Below, piece by piece: positions 9,857 to 16,287 of a DNA stretch of 64,000 nucleotides. Position 1 is the first letter of the stretch, and each line of letters starts with the position of its first letter. The stretch lies in the NCBI GenBank assembly GCA_965248955.1, contig OZ252212.1, forward strand, positions 620,001-684,000, written 5' to 3'. The notes under the pieces are model-generated. The model saw nothing but the letters and a program-made list of their open reading frames with translations. It was not told the DNA's origin and did no database searches. The stretch comes from DAOUJH01 sp965248955 (GTDB taxonomy: Bacteria > Chloroflexota > Dehalococcoidia > Lucifugimonadales > QGNO01). A program made the translations under genes and the position numbers.

Positions 9857-9991
9857 CTAAAGCCTCATATACCTCTTCAAAAGTCCAGTACCTGCGACAA
9901 ACGTACCTACCTCCCGCGCTAAAGCTAGCGACAAATACCGTTTGTCTGATCCTTCTAATCTGGCCATTGCTTTCTCTCCCTTCTTCACCAT
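9857..9991 (-). CDS. possible 44-aa small protein
   Basis: A frame from ATG 9991 to TAG 9857 encodes a basic peptide with a central hydrophobic stretch (SLALAREVGTFVAGTGLL). It lacks a clear ribosome-binding site and I recognise no family. The rest of the gap between rpmH and the SRPBCC gene shows only the repeat at 10058-10099. Confidence 0.2.
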   Translation of the reverse strand: MVKKGEKAMARLEGSDKRYLSLALAREVGTFVAGTGLLKRYMRL

Positions 9992-10057
9992 TGAAGCCGC
10001 ATCTAGACTTCAGTGTAGCTTGTCGAATCTTTGTTCGGAAGCAGGCTAAGCAACAAA

Positions 10058-10099
10058 TTTAACCTCCCTTGGCCGCGCCTTGCCGTCGTGAACCGACGG
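10058..10099. repeat. dispersed repeat, copy 1
   Basis: About 42 bp (CCTTGGCCGCGCCTTGCCGT core) resembling 10820-10861 with several mismatches. Both carry an internal inverted repeat (GCCGTCG / CGACGGC here). The two copies flank the SRPBCC gene. Confidence 0.55.
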
Positions 10100-10156
10100 C
10101 GGTCCTATTCACCCGCCAGCAGCTTGCCCACGGCTTTGTCTTCGGCGGGGCCATGG

Positions 10157-10630
10157 TCAGCAAGCCGTGGGCTTGACAGGTCGTCCCTCATCCGGGAAAA
10201 GCTCCTTGAGCCTTGCCTTCCGGTAGTCGAAGATCCTCCGTAGTTCCCTGGCAACGAAGAGCCGGTTGACCAGCGCTCCGCCAATGACCGCGTAATCCAC
10301 GTGGTCAGTCACCAGCGTGCCGTCCGGCCTCTCCTGGAACGTGTGCCTGTGTATCCAGAACCGGTAGGGCCCGCGGCGCTGCTCGTCGCAGAAGGCAAAG
10401 GGAGGCTGCCACTCCGTTATCTCGCTGCGCCAGGTGACTGGCACACCCCGGAGCCTGATCCTGTACTCTATAATCGTCCCTACCGCCATCTCAATAGGCA
10501 GAGGGGTCAGTATGGAGAACCTGACCCAGGGCGGCGTGAGCAGGTCCAGGTTCTCGGCTGCGGAGAAGAACCCGAATACCTGCTCAAGGGGGTACCTTAG
10601 AAGCTGCTCCTGGTGGATCTGAAATGCCAC
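10157..10630 (-). CDS. SRPBCC (START/cyclase-like) family protein
   Basis: The domain begins at VAFQIHQEQLLRYPLEQVFGFF and follows the pattern of ligand-binding SRPBCC proteins: FFSAAENLDLLTPPWVRF, a central GTIIEYRIRLRGVPVTWRSEI, and VTDHVDYAVIGGALVNRLFVARELRRIFDYR at the C terminus. I chose GTG 10630 because the domain starts there and GGGAG lies upstream; a longer frame runs from 10735. About 157 aa. Such proteins bind small hydrophobic ligands; this subgroup often sits with NAD-dependent epimerases or cell-wall genes, but none is adjacent. It stands alone between two copies of a repeat. Confidence 0.8.
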   Translation of the reverse strand: MAFQIHQEQLLRYPLEQVFGFFSAAENLDLLTPPWVRFSILTPLPIEMAVGTIIEYRIRLRGVPVTWRSEITEWQPPFAFCDEQRRGPYRFWIHRHTFQERPDGTLVTDHVDYAVIGGALVNRLFVARELRRIFDYRKARLKELFPDEGRPVKPTAC

Positions 10631-10819
10631 TATACTCAAATCTCGGGAGGCGCAGGCTGCGCCTTCCACTAATAGTACACTGCCCCGCCTTGCGAAGAAT
10701 AGCCGAGAGACTGCGGCTTGCGCTCCTGGCGCCATCTGGAACCTCGGGGAGATGGCGTCAAATGCCTCTGTAGTAGATAGGTAGTCGGCTTAGGCGACAT
10801 CAGCCCCCTACACCACCAG

Positions 10820-10861
10820 TTTAGCGCCCTTGGCCGTGCCTTGCCGCCGTGCTCAGACGGC
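10820..10861. repeat. dispersed repeat, copy 2
   Basis: Imperfect direct copy of 10058-10099 (CCCTTGGCCGTGCCTTGCCG core, then CAGACGGC). Apart from this, 10631-10979 holds no gene I can support. Confidence 0.55.
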
Positions 10862-10979
10862 TCAGCGCACCACTTGGCGGCGAGGCGCCGCTATATGCCT
10901 AAGCATCGAAATATAAGGCTCAAAACAACACCAACAACCCCTATGCTATATTACTCAGCGCCACAGGGGAGAGAGCGAT

Positions 10980-11537
10980 ATGAGTGCTCGGTACAGCGAT
11001 GAATGGAAGGCCGAACTCCTAGACCCGGAGCGTAGATTTCACGGCCTTGGCATCGACGAACTTCTGAAGGACCTGGGACTGGAGGCTGGAATGACCGTGG
11101 TCGAGTACGGCTGCGGCCCCGGCCTTGTAGCCTTGCAGGCCGCCGTGATGGTGGGCCCTTCCGGCAAGGTGTACGGAGTCGACATTCACCAGGGGATGGT
11201 GTCGCTGGTCAACTCCAGGGCTTCCGAAGCAGGGCTCACCAACGTGACGGCGCTGCTGAAGGATGGACCCAGGGCGCCCCTGCCCGGCGGAGTGGCCAAC
11301 CTTGTAACGTGCTTCCTTGTCTTCCATTACCTGGAGGCACGCGATGAGAGACAAGAGCTGGCCGACGACCTGGCCAGGCTTGTGAAGCCCGGGGGTCGCG
11401 TGGCGGTGCTCCAGTGGGACCATTACGTTCCATACGGGGAGACGGTCGATTTGCTTACGGCGGCCGGCCTTCAGTGCACCGGCCCGTACTCCGTTTCCGA
11501 CAGCCAGTACAGGGTCGTTGGAACCAGGCCATCCTGA
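10980..11537 (+). CDS. class I SAM-dependent methyltransferase
   Basis: The 185-aa protein has the Rossmann motif I VEYGCGPGLVALQAA near residues 41-55, motif Post-I KVYGVDIHQGMV, and the late LARLVKPGGRVAVLQWD strand typical of UbiE/Methyltransf_11 enzymes. The ATG follows GGGGAGAG. It has no operon partner: the upstream gene is on the other strand and tRNA-Thr follows. The substrate cannot be deduced. Length is on the short side for the family, with the substrate-binding cap reduced. Confidence 0.85.
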   Translation: MSARYSDEWKAELLDPERRFHGLGIDELLKDLGLEAGMTVVEYGCGPGLVALQAAVMVGPSGKVYGVDIHQGMVSLVNSRASEAGLTNVTALLKDGPRAPLPGGVANLVTCFLVFHYLEARDERQELADDLARLVKPGGRVAVLQWDHYVPYGETVDLLTAAGLQCTGPYSVSDSQYRVVGTRPS

Positions 11538-11707
11538 GCAGCACTCCCGCCCCTGGATGCCCGTCCCCGCATCAAGTGCGGGGCAAGCTTCACGGGCACG
11601 ACGGTGCGGAGTGGCCTTAGAGCGAGCGTGATTTGACCGTCTCCGCTTGCCCGCAGGCCGTTTTGGAAAAGCAGTGCGGCGGTGCTAGAATAGCTTTGTT
11701 ATCTTCC

Positions 11708-11779
11708 GCCACCGTAGCTCAGGGGTAGAGCAGCTGTTTCGTAAACAGCAGGCCGTCGGTTCGAATCCGACCGGTGGCT
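11708..11779 (+). tRNA. tRNA-Thr (CGT)
   Basis: The sequence folds as a cloverleaf with acceptor GCCACCG/CGGTGGC, anticodon stem GCTGT/ACAGC and loop TTCGTAA (anticodon CGT), and T arm GTCGG TTCGAAT CCGAC. CCA is not encoded. The discriminator base is T. It lies 38 bp upstream of the PEP carboxylase gene. Confidence 0.92.
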
Positions 11780-11816
11780 TTCCCATCATGCAGGAAATCC
11801 TTACGGGAGGCACGCC

Positions 11817-13292
11817 GTGTCATTGATACCAAAGGTGATGAGCACTCAGCATCCGGATAATGCGACGCCGGCCCCCTTTGCCGACGACACCGGAGTGCTG
11901 AAAGGAGACGGCGAGGTCGAGGAGGCTGTCGCCGCGTTTGACCTGGGTTGCGACGAGCAGATGTGGGACTCCGAAGGAAAGGAGGTCGACAACCAGGTTG
12001 TGAGGAAGCTCCTTACCAATTACCCCGACCTATTCCAGGGCGGCATCCAGCTTGGGCGCGACGTGGCTCTGACGCTGCGAGTGCCCAACCCGAGCATCGA
12101 GCGGGACTTGCGCAAGTCCATGGTAGAGGCTCTCCAAAGCGTGCCCGCGGCCTGGGACATGGCCGTCAGTTTCTACGGGGAAGACGCCGCCGCTCCCATC
12201 CAGGAGGTGATACTCCCCTTCACTACCTCCGCCGAAGAGATCTCCCTGGTGGAGGCCTACTATCGGAAAGTGATAGTGGGCCAAGAAGACCAGACGCTGC
12301 TCAACGGCCAAGTCGTCAAGGACTGGGTGGGCGAGTTCTTCCCCAAGCAGGTCCGGATGATCCCCCTCATAGAAGACAAGGAACACCTCCTTTACTGTGA
12401 CCAGATAGTGGAGGAGTACCTGGAGGGGAGGGATTTGCCGTACCAGCGGGTGTTCCTGGCCCGTAGCGACCCCGCACTCAACTACGGCGTGGTGGCCGCC
12501 GAACTGGTGCTGAAGGTGGGGCTGCTCCGCCTCCACGACTTGGAACGTAAACTGGGAGTGCCGCTGTATCCCATCATAGGCGCTGGCTCTGTGCCTTTCC
12601 GGGGCCACCTGACCCCCGTCAACATAAGTCGCGCCCTTACCGAATACCCCAGCGCCCATACCTTCACCGCCCAGTCCGCCTTCAAGTACGACTACGATAA
12701 GGATACCGTCCGCGAAGCCATCCGGCAGATCAGCGTCCACGAGAGAGGCGAGCCGGTGCCCATTGACCAGGAGCGCGCCAGCGAGGTGATAGAGAAGGCC
12801 ACCGCCGAGTATCAAGCCCAGGTGCAGAAGCTGATCCGCGCCATAAGCACGGTTTCGAACCACATTCCCAGGCGGCGCGACCGCAGGCTCCACGTCGGCC
12901 TCTTTGGATACGGTCGCTCCATGGAGGGCGTCGAGGGTGTGACGCTTCCCCGCGCCATCAGGTTTACAGCTTCGCTCTACTCCATCGGAGTGCCGCCGGA
13001 GCTGCTGGGACTGGCAGCCCTGGACCAGGCCGACCTCGCCTTTGTGCGTGAGGTCTACCCCAATATGGACGGCGACCTGCGCGCCGCTCTGCGCTTTGCA
13101 AACGAGCGCCACGTGAAGGAGCTGCTGGGCGAGCCGTACCTGCGCCTGTTAGGGCAGTTCACCGACGAGATAGACCGTGTTCACGAGGGATTGACCAGTG
13201 CCATCAGGGCCAGCATCAGCGGTAGCAGCGCCACCGAGCACGTGTCCCACTTCGTTGAGGAAGCCGCGCATCTTCGCCGCTTCCTCGGCTAG
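11817..13292 (+). CDS. ppcA: phosphoenolpyruvate carboxylase, archaeal type
   Basis: The 491-aa enzyme belongs to the short archaeal-type PEPC family, marked by PKVMSTQHPDNA at the N terminus, DEQMWDSEGKEVDNQVVRKL, and later FGYGRSMEGVEGVTLPRAIRF. It carboxylates PEP to oxaloacetate, feeding the TCA cycle and biosynthesis. It is about half the length of bacterial PEPC. The start is GTG 11817 with GGGAGG upstream. This family is scattered in bacteria, probably by transfer from archaea, and is known in some Chloroflexota and Clostridia. It is transcribed alone or with the upstream tRNA-Thr. Confidence 0.95.
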   Translation: MSLIPKVMSTQHPDNATPAPFADDTGVLKGDGEVEEAVAAFDLGCDEQMWDSEGKEVDNQVVRKLLTNYPDLFQGGIQLGRDVALTLRVPNPSIERDLRKSMVEALQSVPAAWDMAVSFYGEDAAAPIQEVILPFTTSAEEISLVEAYYRKVIVGQEDQTLLNGQVVKDWVGEFFPKQVRMIPLIEDKEHLLYCDQIVEEYLEGRDLPYQRVFLARSDPALNYGVVAAELVLKVGLLRLHDLERKLGVPLYPIIGAGSVPFRGHLTPVNISRALTEYPSAHTFTAQSAFKYDYDKDTVREAIRQISVHERGEPVPIDQERASEVIEKATAEYQAQVQKLIRAISTVSNHIPRRRDRRLHVGLFGYGRSMEGVEGVTLPRAIRFTASLYSIGVPPELLGLAALDQADLAFVREVYPNMDGDLRAALRFANERHVKELLGEPYLRLLGQFTDEIDRVHEGLTSAIRASISGSSATEHVSHFVEEAAHLRRFLG

Positions 13293-13589
13293 CGCTGAGG
13301 GCCGGTGGGACGGCCGAAGAAGCCAAAGCAGCTTGAATTCCAATGGAGCACGATGCCTGGATATCTTGGGCAATACGTAAATTTAGCGCAGACAGAACAC
13401 TCTGTGGTGTTTACCACGGAATGTGACTCACCATGGCGTAAGCAATGAGCAGTTCAGGAATTTTTGAAACGGATATCCACGTTCAGGTGGTGGTCGGTAT
13501 CCTTTCCTGATTGCATCTTTCTCCTTGTGCCCACCAGTCTAGCCCAACCTTCCTATCATTCTATCACTTGGACTATACTGCCTACTACG

Positions 13590-14114
13590 ATGCCGGACGT
13601 TTGGATATTAAACGGAACCATCGGCGCTGGAAAAAGCACTATTGCTCGCTTATTAGCGAAATCGTTGCCCCGCTCGGCGCATATCGAAGGTGATCTCATC
13701 CACGAACTGGTCGTGTCGGGTAGGATATCACCCGGAGGCGAGCCTGTAGATGAGGCCAACAGCCAACTGAACCTGGCAAAGCGTAATCAGTGTCTTCTTG
13801 CAAAGTCGTTTGCCGAAGCCAGATTTACTCCCGTCATTGACTACGTGATCACTACGCGATCCAGCTTGGATTACTTCAAGAGGGAACTCTCCGATCTACA
13901 GATAAGGTTAGTAAACCTTGTCCCTCGCCTTGAAATAGCCATGGCCAGAGATGCTCTTAGGGCAGAAAAGCATATTGGCGACCGCTACGCTTACATAGAC
14001 TCTGAAATTCGAGAGGGGCTCGATGGGAGTGGGCTCTGGGTAGATACAAGCGACATGACGCCGCAACAGACCCTGGATTACATAATGGAGCACTCTAAGG
14101 AGGCTCTTGTTTGA
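13590..14114 (+). CDS. P-loop kinase-like protein
   Basis: I place the start at ATG 13590, where the protein opens with VWILNGTIGAGKSTIARLLA, a Walker A motif (GTIGAGKST). It is followed by SAHIEGDLIHELVVSG, the substrate Asp region of gluconate/shikimate/chloramphenicol phosphotransferase-like kinases. About 174 aa. A LID-like arginine region (ALRAEKHIGDRYAY) follows. The frame runs upstream to 13464 but without homology-like features. The preceding 13293-13589 contains no gene I can support. The substrate is unknown; small nucleoside, sugar or antibiotic kinases all fit. Confidence 0.65.
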   Translation: MPDVWILNGTIGAGKSTIARLLAKSLPRSAHIEGDLIHELVVSGRISPGGEPVDEANSQLNLAKRNQCLLAKSFAEARFTPVIDYVITTRSSLDYFKRELSDLQIRLVNLVPRLEIAMARDALRAEKHIGDRYAYIDSEIREGLDGSGLWVDTSDMTPQQTLDYIMEHSKEALV

Positions 14115-14231
14115 TCCTTGGTGACTAGGACGCCAATGCAGGTGCCTGCAAAGCACGGTGCATGGCCTGCCGCGGCACGGGATTGAGCATAACACCCATG
14201 AAGCTAAACCTCGGGGAGGGATATCAGCGTT

Positions 14232-15032
14232 ATGTCTGAACTGAGCGAGAGGTTGGACTTTGCGGTGAGGGCAGCCATAGAGGCCGGTGGGGTGACTATG
14301 CGCTACTTCCGCTCCCCAAGCCTGGCCGTAGACGCCAAACCGGATAAGTCGCCGGTGACCAGGGCAGACAAAGAGGCTGAGGAATTGCTCCGCACGCGCA
14401 TCGCCAGGGAGTTCCCGGAAGACGGGATCGTCGGCGAGGAGTTCGGAGTGCAGGACGGTTCCAGCGAATACACATGGTACCTTGACCCCATCGACGGCAC
14501 ACAGTCGTTCATTCGCGGGATTCCCCTGTTCGGAACCATGATGGGACTGGAAGCCATGGGCGAGGCCGTGGCCGGCGTCATCGTCTTCCCCGCCTTGAAG
14601 GAGATGATCTTCGCCGGTAAAGGTCTCGGCGCATGGTGGTGCGACGACCTGTCGCCGCGGGACCGGAAGAAGGCGTTTGTATCTAAAGTGTCGCGGCTCT
14701 CAAACGCGTGCCTCTCCGCCAACTCAGTCAGCGGATTCGAGAGGATTGGGAAGGAAGCCGCCTATCGAAAGCTGTCTGGAACAGCCGGGGTCAGTCGCGG
14801 CTACCCTGACTGCTATGGACACTACCTGGTTGCCACCGGACGCATAGAGATCATGATAGATCCCGTGGTGAACGCTTGGGACAACGCTCCCCTTCTGCCC
14901 ATAGTGGAAGAAGCAGGCGGGCGCTTCACCGACCTAAACGGGAACGCCACGATTCACGGGGGCAGCGGCATATCCAGCAACGGCCCGATGCACGATGAGG
15001 TGGTGGCTATGTTCAAGGGGAATTCGGCATAG
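14232..15032 (+). CDS. inositol monophosphatase family phosphatase (histidinol-phosphatase-like)
   Basis: The 266-aa protein has the metal-binding motifs of this family: GEEFG near residue 75, WYLDPIDGTQSFIRG near 90-104, and the C-terminal NAWDNAPLLPIVEEAGG. The pattern of the second motif (DPIDGTQSF) is closest to HisN-type histidinol-phosphate phosphatases, but inositol-1-phosphate or other phosphomonoesters are possible. No other histidine biosynthesis gene is nearby. ATG 14232 follows GGGGAGGG at some distance. Its 3' end faces rimM. Confidence 0.8.
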   Translation: MSELSERLDFAVRAAIEAGGVTMRYFRSPSLAVDAKPDKSPVTRADKEAEELLRTRIAREFPEDGIVGEEFGVQDGSSEYTWYLDPIDGTQSFIRGIPLFGTMMGLEAMGEAVAGVIVFPALKEMIFAGKGLGAWWCDDLSPRDRKKAFVSKVSRLSNACLSANSVSGFERIGKEAAYRKLSGTAGVSRGYPDCYGHYLVATGRIEIMIDPVVNAWDNAPLLPIVEEAGGRFTDLNGNATIHGGSGISSNGPMHDEVVAMFKGNSA

Positions 15033-15087
15033 GGAAATGACAATGGCCGTCTCGTCCGTCATGCCCGTGACCACGGCTCCGACTCCC

Positions 15088-15606
15088 CTACAACCCATCG
15101 GGCAGGTCCACCACCATTACCCCCCGTTCTATGTCCACAGTTTTGACCACGTCCGCCAGCGCCGGCACCAAGGTCTCTTTTTCAGCACCTTTTACAACGT
15201 AAACGTCGTTGGCGCCAGTCTGCAGGATGGCCGTTATTAAGCCAAGCTCGTCACCGTCGGTGGTCACAACGCAAATGTCCAGAAGCTGGTAGTGGTAGTA
15301 GGTGCCGGTCGGAAGCGGGGGAACGTGCTCCTTGCCAATAAAAACAGGCTCGTTGCGAAGCTCTTCTCCGGCTTGTTGAGAGTCGATGCCTCTGAACTTG
15401 ACCAGCAGACCTTTAGTGGTGCTGCGGGCGCGCTCTATAGAGTGGGGTACTCCTCTAATGAGCACCTCTTGCCCCGCGGCAAATCTTCCCGGAACATCGG
15501 AGAGGAGCTCTACGTGCAACTCGCCGCGCAGCCCTGCGGGGGATCTGATGCGGCCTACCTGGATGAGGGAGTCTTCCCCGCCATCACAGCGGGAAGGTGA
15601 ATTCAT
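15088..15606 (-). CDS. rimM: ribosome maturation factor RimM
   Basis: The 172-aa protein has the RimM N-terminal beta-barrel (QVGRIRSPAGLRGELHVELLSD) and the C-terminal PRC-barrel (YYHYQLLDICVVTTDGDELG, then LVPALADVVKTVDIERGVMVVDLPDGL). It binds S19 and helps 30S head maturation. It is the last gene of rpsP-khpA-rimM; trmD, which usually follows, is absent. The N terminus may be slightly long (first dozen residues poorly conserved). Confidence 0.95.
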   Translation of the reverse strand: MNSPSRCDGGEDSLIQVGRIRSPAGLRGELHVELLSDVPGRFAAGQEVLIRGVPHSIERARSTTKGLLVKFRGIDSQQAGEELRNEPVFIGKEHVPPLPTGTYYHYQLLDICVVTTDGDELGLITAILQTGANDVYVVKGAEKETLVPALADVVKTVDIERGVMVVDLPDGL

Positions 15607-15611
15607 GTGTG

Positions 15612-15839
15612 CTAGACGATTTCCAAGCTGGCGCGGGCGCCTTCCTTGACCGCGGCCACCCTGAGCAACACTCGTATTGCCTGGGCCACCCGGCCCTCGC
15701 GGCCAATGATCTTGCCCTTATCCTCCGCCGCTACTTCCAGCTTGAAGATAATGCGCCCGTCTTCTTCGGTCTCGGTGACCTTGACTTCTTCGGGCTTGCT
15801 GGCAATGGACTTGGCGATGTATTCGACCAGTTCCCGCAT
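15612..15839 (-). CDS. khpA: KH-domain RNA-binding protein KhpA
   Basis: This 75-aa single-domain protein matches the YlqC/KhpA family: MRELVEYIAKSIASKPEEV, then the KH GxxG-containing GKIIGREGRVAQAIRVLL. It binds RNA as a partner of KhpB (6400-7047), so both halves of the KhpAB complex are in this window. It sits 6 bp after rpsP and 5 bp before rimM, the standard arrangement. Confidence 0.95.
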   Translation of the reverse strand: MRELVEYIAKSIASKPEEVKVTETEEDGRIIFKLEVAAEDKGKIIGREGRVAQAIRVLLRVAAVKEGARASLEIV

Positions 15840-15845
15840 GTGTGA

Positions 15846-16094
15846 TTACTCCTCTGCAGCGGGTTCTCTGCCACGAAGAATCTGGACTACCGGATCAGAG
15901 GGCTGGGCTCCCTTGCGCATCCATTCTTGGACCTTCTCATCGTTGAGGACAATGGTGGGAGGATCGGTCATGGGGTTGTAGTGACCCACCTGGTCCACGA
16001 AGGCTCCGTCCCTGGGAGACCTGGAATCGGCTACCACGATTCTGTATGAGGGGTGCTTCTTGGCACCGACTCGCCGTAGGCGTATGCGTAACAT
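15846..16094 (-). CDS. rpsP: 30S ribosomal protein S16
   Basis: The 82-aa product starts MLRIRLRRVGAKKHPSYRIV and contains DSRSPRDGAFVDQVGHYNPM, both diagnostic for S16. It is the first gene of the rpsP-khpA-rimM operon with its own promoter 40 bp upstream. Confidence 0.97.
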   Translation of the reverse strand: MLRIRLRRVGAKKHPSYRIVVADSRSPRDGAFVDQVGHYNPMTDPPTIVLNDEKVQEWMRKGAQPSDPVVQILRGREPAAEE

Positions 16095-16134
16095 CTTTTC
16101 CTAAAAGCGAACTTTGTAAAGCGCAGTCAATCGA

Positions 16135-16164
16135 ATTGTAGTCCCCGCTTGGAGATGTTGTCAA
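16135..16164 (-). promoter_or_regulatory. promoter of the rpsP operon
   Basis: TTGACA (16159-16164) and TACAAT (16135-16140) on the minus strand are spaced by 18 bases, 41 bp before the rpsP ATG. Confidence 0.75.
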
Positions 16165-16287
16165 TGATAGTAGGAAATCGTGGCACCGGCCCACGCTCGG
16201 CTCCCGTCAATTCAGGAGATACCGGGATTCCTCGAACGCTGTTGCCCCGCCTCAGTCGGTGCGCTACAGTATCGGCGGGAGGAGACC

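Noticed and set aside
9753..10157. Origin of replication next to rpmH
   Set aside because: No dnaA, no DnaA-box cluster and no strong AT-rich unwinding region visible.
12030..13112. 360-codon minus-strand frame
   Set aside because: Fully antisense to ppcA; no start signal or family features.
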